A stretch of 64,000 bases of DNA from an uncultured Latescibacterota bacterium (GCA_958295495.1 OY282352.1:4906049-4970048); one strand, 5' to 3'; counted from the first letter of the stretch, positions 26,751 to 36,156 are shown. Notes: generated by a model not told the origin, from the sequence alone. Translations and numbers: made by a program.

Positions 26751-27218
26751 TCAAGCTCCCTCTTTGGTGCGGGCTATGCGCTCGGGGTCAGGCGGCAGGT
26801 TGTAGATGTCTTCGGGAAACTGATCGGTGAGAAAGCGGATGACCTCGTGTTGGGGCAAATTTCCCTTTATGCGGCCGTTTTCATCTACAATCGGCACATT
26901 GCGGTAGTCGCCAGCGTTCATCAACCGCAGTGCGCTGCTAATCGGCTGCTGGGCATCCAAGCTATGCGGGTCGCGGGTCATCAACTCGGCCACCGGCCGC
27001 GTCCACGTCGCCGGCTGGTCGGCCACCTTGGTGAGCGCGTCGCGCTCGGTAAAAATCCCCACCAAGCGGCCGGCCTCTTCCACCAACACGGCGCTGACGT
27101 GTTGGTGGCGCATTTTCTTGAGTGCTTCGACGACCGGGTCCTGGGGCTTACACACCGCGTACCCGTCCAGATCCAGATGGCCGATGACCTCTTCTTGTAA
27201 CTTCTGCACGACCTTCAT
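26751..27218 (-). CDS. CBS-domain pair protein
   Basis: A 155-residue stand-alone CBS pair: GYAVCKPQDPVVEALKKMRHQHVSAVLVEEAGRLVGIFTERDALTKV, then SLDAQQPISSALRLMNAGDYRNVPIVDENGRIKGNLPQHEVIRFL. ATG 27218 has AAGGGG at good spacing; an upstream ATG at 27287 is less likely. It lies just upstream of the 2-oxoacid:ferredoxin oxidoreductase genes, and a second CBS protein lies just downstream, so nucleotide sensing may tune this ferredoxin-reducing enzyme (inference). Confidence 0.8.
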   Translation of the reverse strand: MKVVQKLQEEVIGHLDLDGYAVCKPQDPVVEALKKMRHQHVSAVLVEEAGRLVGIFTERDALTKVADQPATWTRPVAELMTRDPHSLDAQQPISSALRLMNAGDYRNVPIVDENGRIKGNLPQHEVIRFLTDQFPEDIYNLPPDPERIARTKEGA

Positions 27219-27335
27219 TGGAAAGCCCCTTTTTCGGGGCTTGGATACCGCATTATTCACCTCTTTTACTCGAGCATCTATATTCAAAAAAAGATAGATA
27301 GGAGCGATACATCCCGCAAGGTAATATGTCGGCCC

Positions 27336-29435
27336 TTATCTCCCCAAATCCACCACCCAATCCGCAGCCGCCCTCACCGTCGGATGCTGGTCGGCGACGA
27401 CGACTGTGGCCCCCCGATCCACCAGACCCCGCAAGGCCGCAACCATCGAGCGCACATCTTCCGGGTGATCGCCGCTGGTCGGGTCGTCAATCAGCACCCA
27501 AGTGCGCCGGGAAGCCCGCGTCGATTCGAGCGCCAGCCGCAGCCGCAACCACTCTCCCCGCTCCAGCCCCTGTACCTCTTGTCCCAAAAGCAGGTAGCCG
27601 AGGCCGCAGCCGACGGCCGCCTCTAGGCGCGGGCGGATGGGATCGTGCCGGGCAAAGTGGGTACAAGCCCGTTCCAAGGTCATGCCCAACACATCGGCCA
27701 TGCTCGCGCCGCGCAGGGTCACCTCGCAGATTTCGTCTCGGTACCGGCGGCCCTCGCAAGCGGCGCACCCCAGCGCTATATCCTCTATAAACTCCAAATC
27801 GAAGTAGCATTGGCCGCGGCCTTCGCAGCTTGGACAACGCCCCCCTAGCCGATCCAACAAGAACGCGTCCCGGCCCCAACCACGGGCCGTTGCAGCCGGC
27901 GATGCAGCGTACAGATCGGCGACGCGCTCGAAAAGGCCCAGCCCCTCCAAAAGCGTGGCCTTGCCGCCCGGGGCCTCCACCGTTGCGACTCGGCTGTTGC
28001 GCGGCGCGCCCGCAGCGGCGTACTCAACGGGCCGTCCCTTGAGCAGCGGCAACAAGACCTCGTGCAGCAAGCGGGTTTTGCCGCTGCCGGAAGGCCCGCC
28101 CACACAAGTCAGCCCCCCGTGTGGCAGCTCGATAGCAAGCGGCCCGACCACACCGCTCCCGCGAATGGTCAATGCCAGCGCAACTTGCTCGGCGACCCGT
28201 TTCGCAGCCGCTCCCCGCTCCATCTCACTCGCCTCCCCCGCCTGTACCTGCCCTCCTGCAAACGCCCAGACTTCGTCTGCACCCGCCACGAGTTCAGGCG
28301 TGTGATCCAACAACAGTGCGGTATTGCCACCAGCGACCAGTCGGCGCAGACCCGCTGTGACCGCACCCAGCATCTCCCCTGACAACTGGCTGCCCAAACC
28401 CTCCAAAATGTAGAGGATGCCCGTCAGGCCGCTGCTGAGACAGGCCGCCAATTGCAGGCGCTGCCACTCACCAGCCGCCAGCGATTCGAGCCGGCGACTC
28501 AACGGCAAGTGCTCCAGTCCCAAGCCGCAGGCTTCGGCGAGCGCGGCCTCTACTTTGGCGCGGCCATGGCCTGTGGCCAGCCCGCGCAACGAGCCGAGGG
28601 GGGCGTCTAGTAGCTCGTCCATGGTGCGGCCGTGCAGAGTCATTTGGCCAGCTAAGGACAAGTCGGCCGCAGCCAGCGGCTCGTATTGGCGGCCGCATTC
28701 GCCGCAGGTCGGCTGTTGGTTCAAGTGCATCATCTCGCTGGTCCCATCCACCCAAACCACCGTCTGCCCCGATGAAATAGAGCGGCTCACGCGCACGGCT
28801 TCCAAAAAGCGCACGCTGGCGTTCGGGTCTGGCACCAAGCGGTCCACCACGACGTGTACCTCGCTTTCGCTATTCGGCAATGCTGGCCCATCGCCGGCCA
28901 ACCGCTGGATCTGGCCGTCAATTGCCACTCGCGTAAACCCGGCCTGCACGAGCTGTTGCCACACCCCGGCGTTCCGCAGGGTCAAAGGGGCCAGCACCAA
29001 ACAGCGAGCGTCTGGATGGACGCGGGCAACCGCGCGCTCTACCTCATCGGCCGCATAGCTGCGGCAGCTTCCGCCGCATTCGAGGCAGTGCATCTGACCC
29101 TCTTCCAACATGATCTGCGCCAAAATCCCGTCTAACTGCAAGTAGTCCCCAACCGTGCGCCCGCGACGCGGTGCCCCCAAGTAAATGGCCGGCGGCAAGC
29201 CCGATATCTCGTCCACATCGGCGCGCGCCGTCCCGCTGACGGTTTCGCGTTCGACCAGAGACAGGGCCTGCATGTAGCGCCGGCGGCTCTCGGCGTAGAG
29301 GATTTCTAAGGCCATGGCGCGGCGACCGCTGCTACTGCGGCCGGTAAAGCAAATGACCCGGCCCAACGGCAAGTCCATATCGACATTGGCCAGACCACCC
29401 GCCCGGGCACCGCGCACACAGAGAGTAGCTTTCAA
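27336..29435 (-). CDS. UvrA-like protein with degenerate ATPase sites
   Basis: A 699-residue homologue of excinuclease UvrA (normally about 940). It keeps the UvrA plan: ABC domain I (SSSGRRAMALEILYAESRRRYMQAL), a zinc-finger remnant CLECGG, CGECGRQYEP, then ABC domain II with an intact Walker A GGPSGSGKT and zinc finger CPSCEGRGQCYF...CAACEGRRY. The first Walker A has Arg in place of the key Lys; signature motifs read LAAGE and LERGE instead of LSGGE; Walker B regions read YILEGLG and VLIDDPTSGDH instead of DEP. Domain I is probably inactive. It overlaps the preceding TPR glycosyltransferase gene by 4 nt (ATGA). Role in repair is doubtful. Confidence 0.8.
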   Translation of the reverse strand: MKATLCVRGARAGGLANVDMDLPLGRVICFTGRSSSGRRAMALEILYAESRRRYMQALSLVERETVSGTARADVDEISGLPPAIYLGAPRRGRTVGDYLQLDGILAQIMLEEGQMHCLECGGSCRSYAADEVERAVARVHPDARCLVLAPLTLRNAGVWQQLVQAGFTRVAIDGQIQRLAGDGPALPNSESEVHVVVDRLVPDPNASVRFLEAVRVSRSISSGQTVVWVDGTSEMMHLNQQPTCGECGRQYEPLAAADLSLAGQMTLHGRTMDELLDAPLGSLRGLATGHGRAKVEAALAEACGLGLEHLPLSRRLESLAAGEWQRLQLAACLSSGLTGILYILEGLGSQLSGEMLGAVTAGLRRLVAGGNTALLLDHTPELVAGADEVWAFAGGQVQAGEASEMERGAAAKRVAEQVALALTIRGSGVVGPLAIELPHGGLTCVGGPSGSGKTRLLHEVLLPLLKGRPVEYAAAGAPRNSRVATVEAPGGKATLLEGLGLFERVADLYAASPAATARGWGRDAFLLDRLGGRCPSCEGRGQCYFDLEFIEDIALGCAACEGRRYRDEICEVTLRGASMADVLGMTLERACTHFARHDPIRPRLEAAVGCGLGYLLLGQEVQGLERGEWLRLRLALESTRASRRTWVLIDDPTSGDHPEDVRSMVAALRGLVDRGATVVVADQHPTVRAAADWVVDLGR

Positions 29436-31372
29436 GGATGGGCCTGCATCATGGAATCGATTTTCGCCTGCAAGCGCGCGTCGTCGGGATTGCGCGCATG
29501 CAAAAACGCCCAGTGGGCTGCTGCTGCGCGGGAACGCCCCAAGCGCAACAGCACTTCCCCGCGCCGGTAGTGCGCTTGGACGTGGTTGGGGTCCAATTCA
29601 AGGGCTTGGGCAAAGGCCGCCGCGGCGGCTTGGTCATCCCCCTGCTTGGCATACACCAAGCCTAGATTGAAATGCGCTCGGGCATAGCCGGCATCGAGCG
29701 AGAGGGCTTTGTGGAAGTGCGCGGCGGCCTCGCTCCATTGACCGAGGCGATAATAGCACAGGCCGAGGTTGTTGTGCCGGCCGGGCGCGGGCCGGGCGCG
29801 GCTAAAAGCTGCAATCGCCGCCTCGTACTGTCCTGCGCCGAAGAGCTCTAACCCGCGTCTGATGTCCGAGTCGCCGCCTTCTTGCTGCGCCAATACGGCT
29901 GCTAGACCAGCCGCGGCCGGTGCAAAGGACGGGTCAATGCGCAGGGCTTGGCGGAACATGTTCTCGGCCGCTGCCCAATCCCCTCGGCGTTGGTACAGGG
30001 TGCCGAAATTGTAATAATCGACGCGCTTGCGGGTCAGCCGCTCAGCCCCGGCGTCCCGGTAGTTGATCGGCAGCGCGACTAGGGCTGCCAACAAGCACGA
30101 CCCTAACAGCCGGCCATGCGCCCCGCCCGTCGCCCAAGCGGCGGCATTAGCAATCCAGCAAGCCGCGTAGAGCAAAATCACCGGCACGACGGGCAGGCGG
30201 TATTCCGAGGACGTAAAAAACAGCAGGCACGCGGCCAGATAGGTCGCCAGATACAGGTCGAGCAGGGACGAGCGACGACTGGTGGCCCAGCCCGCGACCG
30301 CCAGCGGGGCCACTAGTCCCCATCCCAAAACGCACCAGCGCAACAGGGGCACAAAGTCCCGTGCCAAGTACAAGCTCAGGTTGTTTTGCGCCTCGACCCC
30401 GTTCCAGAACATGTAGAGTTTGCGGCCTTGCAGCACCAGATACGCGAGGGGATTTTCCACGGCAAAGCGCAAGCCGGTCACAAGCCAGAATTTAGAGGCT
30501 TGAGCCGGGGTCAACTCCCGGCCCGTGCGCGCCTCGGCCTCGCGGATAAACGCCTCGCGCTCCAAGTCCGGCTCGGCACTGGGCAAAAAATCGACCTGCG
30601 CGTATATACCGTTGGCCTCGGGGTGGTTGCCCACGTAGAAGTTCATCCCGGCTGAGGATGTGGTCAGCAGCCACTCCCCTCCGACGAGGTAATTGCGCCA
30701 ACCCACCGCGCCCACTACGAGGCCGCAGCCCACGATCAGCAACCCCCACTGCCGCCAACCGCGCCGTCCCCACTGCGCGACAAACCAACCCGCAACCACC
30801 GCGACAAACAGTAAGACCATGGGCCGCGCCGTAGCCGAAAGCCCCAACAGCAGGCCAGCAGCCCACAACCACCGCGCCGCCCCTTGCGCGTGTGCCAAGC
30901 AATACAGGGCCGCGAGATTCAAAAAGGTGATCGGCGCGGCGGTCAGCAGGGCCCCGTCGTAGAACACATAGGGCTGATAGATCGCCGCCATGCCCGCGGC
31001 CAATAAGCCAATTTGCGCGCACCATAGTTGCCGGCCCAGCGCGTAGATCAAATAGCAACTACCCGTTCCCAGCACCGCCTGCACCAAGCCAACCCACCAG
31101 TATTCAGCCCCCAACAGCGCGTAAATGACGGCCAAGAAATAGGAGTAAAACGGATTCATAAAAAAAGGCCGCTCGCCCAACCAATCGCCCGCGACAATGG
31201 CTCGGGCGCGGCGGTCGTAGAACTCGGAGTCGATCAGGAGGACGTCGAAGAGCGGCGTGTCAACCGCTTGGTAGAGATAGGCTAGGCGCACGCCGAGGGC
31301 GGCGATTAGGATCGCCCAGAGGATGGCTTCCTCGCGCTTCAGCCGCACCGCGCCAGTATCTATTGTCCGCAT
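29432..31372 (-). CDS. Multi-pass glycosyltransferase-like protein with C-terminal TPRs
   Basis: The 646-residue protein has an N-terminal membrane part (about 10-12 helices, residues 12-430) with an acidic first loop (LIDSEFYDRRARAIVAGDW) and NPFYSYFLAVIYALLG, resembling GT39/ArnT-type lipid-linked sugar transferases. Residues from about 470 form at least four TPR units (YNFGTLYQRRGDWAAAENMF, NNLGLCYYRLGQWSEAAAHF, FNLGLVYAKQGDDQAAAAAF, YRRGEVLLRLGRSRAAAAHW). ATG 31372 is preferred over the frame's earlier ATG at 31450. The stop overlaps the UvrA-like start. The 184-nt gap upstream contains only a short 42-codon open frame. Confidence 0.75.
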   Translation of the reverse strand: MRTIDTGAVRLKREEAILWAILIAALGVRLAYLYQAVDTPLFDVLLIDSEFYDRRARAIVAGDWLGERPFFMNPFYSYFLAVIYALLGAEYWWVGLVQAVLGTGSCYLIYALGRQLWCAQIGLLAAGMAAIYQPYVFYDGALLTAAPITFLNLAALYCLAHAQGAARWLWAAGLLLGLSATARPMVLLFVAVVAGWFVAQWGRRGWRQWGLLIVGCGLVVGAVGWRNYLVGGEWLLTTSSAGMNFYVGNHPEANGIYAQVDFLPSAEPDLEREAFIREAEARTGRELTPAQASKFWLVTGLRFAVENPLAYLVLQGRKLYMFWNGVEAQNNLSLYLARDFVPLLRWCVLGWGLVAPLAVAGWATSRRSSLLDLYLATYLAACLLFFTSSEYRLPVVPVILLYAACWIANAAAWATGGAHGRLLGSCLLAALVALPINYRDAGAERLTRKRVDYYNFGTLYQRRGDWAAAENMFRQALRIDPSFAPAAAGLAAVLAQQEGGDSDIRRGLELFGAGQYEAAIAAFSRARPAPGRHNNLGLCYYRLGQWSEAAAHFHKALSLDAGYARAHFNLGLVYAKQGDDQAAAAAFAQALELDPNHVQAHYRRGEVLLRLGRSRAAAAHWAFLHARNPDDARLQAKIDSMMQAHP

Positions 31373-31556
31373 GCTACCAAATATAGCCGGAATCCATTGC
31401 AAGATCGGCTGAAAGATCCAATCATGCTCATTGGCCCCGCCGCCGCCCAATCGACAATTAGGTCCCAGTGGTTGGGCACCTCGGGCATCTGGTTGTCAAT
31501 CTGACAAAACAGGGGCAGGGTAAGGGAATCAGAAATAGTTCAACAAAACCCACCCA

Positions 31557-33647
31557 TTAGGGTAGCTTGGTCGTCTTCTTGGCTTCTACCCGTCCGTCCA
31601 CCTCGACCTGATAGATATACACCCCGGCGGCCACCGCCTTGCCCGCCGCGTCGCGGCCATCCCACACAAACCGATGCGGCCCCGCCTCCAGCGGCCCGTC
31701 CCACACCTGCTGCACCCGACGACCCAACACATCGTACACCGTCAGCGACACCCCGGCCGCGTCCGTCGCCAAATCAAGGGGCAGCACCACCGCCGGATTA
31801 AACGGATTGGGATAGCTGTCGCCCAGCCGATGCAGTGCCGGCCGCGCTGCCGCTGGCGTCAGCACCGCGGTCGGCTGCTCGGCCAGCGAACTCTTGAGGA
31901 CATGCACCCCACCCAAGATCGGATCTAACACCACCAAGTCGAGATCGCCATCGCCATCCATATCCCCGGACAGCACGTTGGTCGCACTGCCCGACAGCCG
32001 ATGCCGCTCCCCTGCTTGGGTCGGCTTGACACTGCCGCCCCATTCGACGAACACCCCAAAGCCCGAAGCGCGGTCTCCGCCGATAAACACCCAGTCTTCT
32101 ACCCCATCGGCGTTGAGATCGCGCATCTCCACGGGCGAGAGCCGAAACAGCCGATCATCATACAGCACCGCCGATTCTACGCCGCTGGCACTCTTGCTTA
32201 GCCAGACGAGCCCCTTGCTCCCTTCAAATCGATCGCGTGTGAACTCGGTGAGCACATCCACCTGTCCATCGCCATCAAAATCGCCCACCCCTAACAGCGG
32301 CTTCCATGCCTCGAATTCAAAGACCTCGTTTCGCTGAAACTCGTCGCCCAAGGTGCCCACACTCCATGTGTTGGCCTGCCCGACAATCGGTATCCACACC
32401 GCGTCGAGGAGCCCATCGCCGGTCAAGTCGCCGATCCGATAGGACACATGGTTTGGGGCCGCGGCGACCTCAGAGGACGTCCACCCGCCCTGTTCCACAT
32501 CCCAGACCTCTAAAGCGGTGCTCCCCTCGACAAATAATTCGACCCGGCCGTCGCCATCCCAATCCGCTACATCCGTGATCCCTCGATCCTCGATCTGCAC
32601 GAGCACCTCAACTTGGAGGTCCGGCCCGATAGACCACACTTCGGTCACCGTCCGCTCAGGGTCGCTTTTAAGCATCACAATTTCGTCTTGACCATCGCCG
32701 GTCAAGTCAGCACCAAGTATTTCTAAGTACCCCCCGAAAGCGGTCATCTCTCCAGTCCCTGCGGCCGCTACTTCCTCTATGCGCCTCAGTTCCAAGACCC
32801 CGTGCCCGTCGTTGAGGCCCATCAGCCAGCCCGCTTTAATCCCCCATTTCTTCGTCTGCGTATAGTCCCAGACAGCAAACAGGTCTAAGTCGCCATCGCC
32901 ATCCAAGTCCGTCAAGACGCCCTTCTGCGCTCCTGCAAAGCCGTGGCCGTTCCCTATGCCCGGCGCAATCGGATAGAAAAGCGGCGGCGCAAAAAGCCCG
33001 GCCTCATCCAAGCGAAGGTACTCTACGGGTGGCGGCGGCAGTTCCCCCTGTAAGAGCTCTCCCACGCCGGTCAACTCGATCCAGTCGATTTCAAACCACG
33101 CCACCACATCGGACGCCGACTCGGCCTCCGAAAGATCCAGTGCAAAACTGAGCCGAATATCTTTTAACAGACCCTCCCATATCTTCTCGTCTCGACCCAC
33201 CAACGAGACCACCACTTCCTGCCACTCGGTGGTATAGACTATATCCCGTAGGAGGATTGCAAACGCGGGATCCCAACCTGAGGGCATGGCGTTGTGCTCA
33301 CTGGTCCAAGCGAGCGCAAAATTACCGATTGTAGGACGGTGATGTACCGTGCGGCAGCGGATGCGGACGTGGTCGAACAGACCCGAATCGTACCCGATAG
33401 TCGAAGAAATCAACTCGACCCTCGGCTCGGCGTAGGAACCCTTGGTGACGGCGGGATCGACCTCAATCCGCCACACGCCATCTTCGACCTCTCCCGGAAA
33501 CTGGTGAAATTCACGCGTACCACCCCATACAAGATCTTCTTTGGCAGACCATCCTTGCCTCGTCCCGTCGTCGAAATCCCACTTGATCGCCTCGGCGGAT
33601 CCACCCCACAGCACAAGCCCTACAACAGCGGCGAATTTCAGCATCAT
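31557..33647 (-). CDS. Secreted FG-GAP/VCBS beta-propeller protein with FlgD-like sorting domain (copy 1)
   Basis: A 696-residue exported protein: signal peptide MMLKFAAVVGLVLWGGSAEAIKW, a jelly-roll-like N-terminal domain (WDFDDGTRQGWSAKEDLVWGG, FEIDWIELTG), then about seven FG-GAP calcium motifs (DLDGDGDLDLFA, DLTGDGQDEIV, DWDGDGRVELF, DFDGDGQVDVL, DLNADGVEDWVF, DMDGDGDLDLVV), and a C-terminal domain starting DSYPNPFNPAVVLPLDL with VYDVLGRRV and GVYIYQVEVDG, typical of FCB-group secretion/anchoring tails. AAAGGA precedes the start. It is a tandem paralogue of the gene at 33921. Confidence 0.85.
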   Translation of the reverse strand: MMLKFAAVVGLVLWGGSAEAIKWDFDDGTRQGWSAKEDLVWGGTREFHQFPGEVEDGVWRIEVDPAVTKGSYAEPRVELISSTIGYDSGLFDHVRIRCRTVHHRPTIGNFALAWTSEHNAMPSGWDPAFAILLRDIVYTTEWQEVVVSLVGRDEKIWEGLLKDIRLSFALDLSEAESASDVVAWFEIDWIELTGVGELLQGELPPPPVEYLRLDEAGLFAPPLFYPIAPGIGNGHGFAGAQKGVLTDLDGDGDLDLFAVWDYTQTKKWGIKAGWLMGLNDGHGVLELRRIEEVAAAGTGEMTAFGGYLEILGADLTGDGQDEIVMLKSDPERTVTEVWSIGPDLQVEVLVQIEDRGITDVADWDGDGRVELFVEGSTALEVWDVEQGGWTSSEVAAAPNHVSYRIGDLTGDGLLDAVWIPIVGQANTWSVGTLGDEFQRNEVFEFEAWKPLLGVGDFDGDGQVDVLTEFTRDRFEGSKGLVWLSKSASGVESAVLYDDRLFRLSPVEMRDLNADGVEDWVFIGGDRASGFGVFVEWGGSVKPTQAGERHRLSGSATNVLSGDMDGDGDLDLVVLDPILGGVHVLKSSLAEQPTAVLTPAAARPALHRLGDSYPNPFNPAVVLPLDLATDAAGVSLTVYDVLGRRVQQVWDGPLEAGPHRFVWDGRDAAGKAVAAGVYIYQVEVDGRVEAKKTTKLP

Positions 33648-33670
33648 AGCACCGATCCTTTCCAACAGGT

Positions 33671-33685
33671 AACTGACGTTACGCA
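33671..33685. repeat. 15-bp repeat AACTGACGTTACGCA, copy 1
   Basis: Identical to 43897-43911. Both copies are in intergenic DNA next to damaged or repeated sequence, and similar short blocks follow (GCCTG, CTTCC, GGCGGTC), suggesting a shared element end. Confidence 0.5.
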
Positions 33686-33717
33686 GCCTGATGTAGCGTC
33701 GGTCGCTTCCGGCGGTC

Positions 33718-33820
33718 GTCATTCCCGCGCACGCGGGAATCCAGTCCCTACGTAGGGCGGGTCTATGAAGACAGGCCCCTCGAAAGGGGTGTTCTGGAGG
33801 CCGGCTTTCGCCGGCATGAC
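33718..33820. repeat. Small inverted-repeat element (MITE-like)
   Basis: The left end reads GTCATTCCCGCGCACGCGGG and the right end is its approximate reverse complement, ending GGCTTTCGCCGGCATGAC; each end also forms its own short hairpin, and the interior holds CCCCTCGAAAGGGG. The 103-bp unit has no coding capacity and lies between the two tandem FG-GAP genes. Similar GTCATTCCCGCG-type palindromes are dispersed repeats in many bacteria. Only one copy is present in the window, so mobility is inferred. Confidence 0.6.
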
Positions 33821-33920
33821 ACGGACCACGGCGGAGGTAAAGGAGGCCGTACAAACCCGCTGGGACAGGAACCGTAGTCAGCAGGTACGTTCGAGTCAAA
33901 TAGCTCAAAAGAAGGTCCTT

Positions 33921-36062
33921 TTACGGCAGCTTCGTCGTCTTCTTAGCTTCCACCCGCCCGTCCACTTCAACCTTATAGACATACACCCCCGCGGCCACTT
34001 CCTTGCCCTTCTCGTCGCGGCCATCCCATACAAACCGATGACTCCCCGCCCCCAACGGCCCGTCCCACACCTGACGCACCCGACGACCCAACACATCGTA
34101 CACCGTCAGCGACACCCCCGCCGCGTTTGTCGCCAAATCAAGGGGCAGCACCACCGCCGGATTAAACGGATTGGGATAGCTGTCGCCCAGCCGATGTTGC
34201 ACCGGCCGCGCATCCGCCGGCGTCTGCACGGCCGTCCTCTGCTCGCCCAGCGAACTCTTGAGCAGATGCACCCCACCCAAGATCGGATCCAACACGACCA
34301 AGTCCACATCGCCATCCCCATCCATATCCCCCGACAGCACGTTGGTCGCACTGCCCGCCAGCCGATGCCGCTCCCCTGCTTGGGTCGGCTTGACACTGCC
34401 GCCCCATTCGACAAACACCCCAAAACCCGAGGCGCGGTCTCCACCGATAAACACCCAGTCTTCTACCCCATCGGCGTTGAGGTCGCGCATCAGCACCGGC
34501 GAGAGCCGAAACAGCCGCTCATCGTACAGCACCGCCGCTGCTACCCGATCCCCGGTGCTCTTTTGCTGCAAGGCCAGCCCCTTGCTGCCTACCAGCGCTT
34601 CAAAGATGAGCTCCGTGAGAAAATCCATCTGACCATCGCCATCAAAATCGCCCACCCCCAATCGCTGCTTCCACTCATCGAATTCAAATATCTCGCCTCT
34701 TTGCAGATCCTCGCCCAAGGTACCCAGAATCCACGTGTTCACCAGATCAGCAATCGGGAGCCACAACACGTCGAGTGCGCCATCGCCGGTAAAGTCGCCG
34801 ATGGTGTCGGGCGAATGCCTTTCGGCCCTCCCTACCTCCTCGGCGGTCCACACGCCCTGTGCTACATCCCAGACCTCTAACAGGCTGCCCTCCAACGTCG
34901 TCTTCCCGACAAATAATTCGACCCGGCCATCCCCATCCCAATCCGCCACATCCCTGAGCCATCTATCTTTAATCTGCACAAGCACCTCGACTTGGAGTTC
35001 CGCATCGATAGACCAAACCTCTGTTACATGCTCATTGATTATAGATAGCACGATTTCGTCTTGCCCATCACCCGTCAAATCAGCACCCAGCACCTCTAAG
35101 CTCACCCATGAGCGGGTTGTGCTGCCAGATGCCGCATCGGTACGAATCTGCCCTCTGTCAACGATCTCCTCTAGGCGCCTCAGTTCCAAGGCCCCTTGCC
35201 CGTCATTGAGAGCCATGAGCCAGCCCGACGTAAAAACCCTCCCCTGACGGGTCCTCCAGAGAGCGAACAGGTCTAAGTCGCCATCGCCATCCAAGTCCGT
35301 CAACACGCCCACGCCGGGCGTCCCCCCTACTTGAGGCTCTCCTATGCCCGACGCCATCGGATAGAACACCGGCGGGGCAAAAACGCCAGCCTCAGCCCAG
35401 CGAAAATAGTCCACGTCAGGAGGGGCTAATTCCCCTTGTAATTGCTCTTCCACGCCGGTCAACTCGATCCAGTCGATCTCAAACCACTTGACTAGCTCGC
35501 CCGCCCGAGAGGCTTCCGCTCCCTCCAAGACAAAACTGAGCTGAATATCTTTTAACAGACCGTCCCATATCGTCTCGTCTTGAGGCCCCAAGTCAATCAC
35601 CACTTCCTGCCACTCGGTGGTATAGACCATGGGTTGGTAGGGAAGGACAAACTGGGCTTCAGAAAAATCTTCTATATTCAACCCAGTGTTGTGCTCGTTG
35701 GTCCAAGCGAACGAAAAACTACCTTCCGTAGGGTGGTCATGGACGGTGCGGAACCGGATGCGGACGTGGTCGAACAGACCCGAATCGTACCCGATAGTAG
35801 GAGAAACCAATTCGGCAGAAGAAGTCACTGAGATACTCGCCGAGCTATAATGGCTTTTGGTGACATAGGGATCAACCGTGATTCTCCACACCCCGTCTTC
35901 GACCACACTTGGAAACAGGTACAATTCACGCGTACCTCCCCATATAGCAGCTTCTTTGGCGGACCACCCTTGTGTCGTCCCGTCGTCGAAATCCCACTGG
36001 ATCGCCGCGGCGGGACCGCTCGCCAGCGCAATACCAGCCACAACGGCCAATAGCAACATCAT
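33921..36062 (-). CDS. Secreted FG-GAP/VCBS beta-propeller protein with FlgD-like sorting domain (copy 2)
   Basis: A 713-residue paralogue of the gene at 31557: signal peptide MMLLLAVVAGIALASGPAAAIQW, N-terminal domain starting WDFDDGTTQGWSAKEAAIWGG, FG-GAP motifs in the same order, and the DSYPNPFNP C-terminal domain ending EVDGRVEAKKTTKLP. The last third is nearly identical to copy 1 whereas the N-terminal two thirds have diverged, so the 3' parts were duplicated recently or homogenised by gene conversion. A strong AAAGGAGA ribosome site precedes the start. Such proteins are probably surface-bound calcium-stabilised propellers. Confidence 0.85.
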   Translation of the reverse strand: MMLLLAVVAGIALASGPAAAIQWDFDDGTTQGWSAKEAAIWGGTRELYLFPSVVEDGVWRITVDPYVTKSHYSSASISVTSSAELVSPTIGYDSGLFDHVRIRFRTVHDHPTEGSFSFAWTNEHNTGLNIEDFSEAQFVLPYQPMVYTTEWQEVVIDLGPQDETIWDGLLKDIQLSFVLEGAEASRAGELVKWFEIDWIELTGVEEQLQGELAPPDVDYFRWAEAGVFAPPVFYPMASGIGEPQVGGTPGVGVLTDLDGDGDLDLFALWRTRQGRVFTSGWLMALNDGQGALELRRLEEIVDRGQIRTDAASGSTTRSWVSLEVLGADLTGDGQDEIVLSIINEHVTEVWSIDAELQVEVLVQIKDRWLRDVADWDGDGRVELFVGKTTLEGSLLEVWDVAQGVWTAEEVGRAERHSPDTIGDFTGDGALDVLWLPIADLVNTWILGTLGEDLQRGEIFEFDEWKQRLGVGDFDGDGQMDFLTELIFEALVGSKGLALQQKSTGDRVAAAVLYDERLFRLSPVLMRDLNADGVEDWVFIGGDRASGFGVFVEWGGSVKPTQAGERHRLAGSATNVLSGDMDGDGDVDLVVLDPILGGVHLLKSSLGEQRTAVQTPADARPVQHRLGDSYPNPFNPAVVLPLDLATNAAGVSLTVYDVLGRRVRQVWDGPLGAGSHRFVWDGRDEKGKEVAAGVYVYKVEVDGRVEAKKTTKLP

Positions 36063-36113
36063 AGCCCATCTCCTTTCCGAAATTCCGACTGATAGCCTCT
36101 CTAGGTAGTTGAG

Positions 36114-36154
36114 AAGAGGGCTAGCTCGATCGCTACGATTAAGCTAGCCCTCTT
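36114..36154. promoter_or_regulatory. 13-bp inverted repeat/hairpin
   Basis: AAGAGGGCTAGCT (36114-36126) pairs perfectly with AGCTAGCCCTCTT (36142-36154) across a 15-nt loop. It lies 52 nt upstream of FG-GAP copy 2 and downstream of the glycosyltransferase gene. No T-run follows on either strand, so a regulatory or processing role is as likely as termination. Confidence 0.5.
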
Positions 36155-36156
36155 AG

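Noticed and set aside
31360..31488. 42-codon minus-strand frame (QMPEVPNHWDLIVDW) before the TPR glycosyltransferase
   Set aside because: It reads somewhat like protein, but it is short, lacks a ribosome site and overlaps the next gene's start; not enough to call a gene.
33718..33820. Possible CRISPR-like repeat
   Set aside because: Only one unit with inverted ends, no direct repeats or spacers and no cas genes.
33648..33908. Upstream extension of FG-GAP copy 1 including residues such as RDWIPACAGMTT
   Set aside because: This is translation through the small repeat element; the true start is the ATG before the signal peptide.
33765..34880. Long rightward open frame (371 codons) with repeated Pro/His/Arg-rich sequence
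   Set aside because: It is the antisense of the FG-GAP copy 2 coding region; the minus frame has a signal peptide, calcium motifs and a ribosome site.
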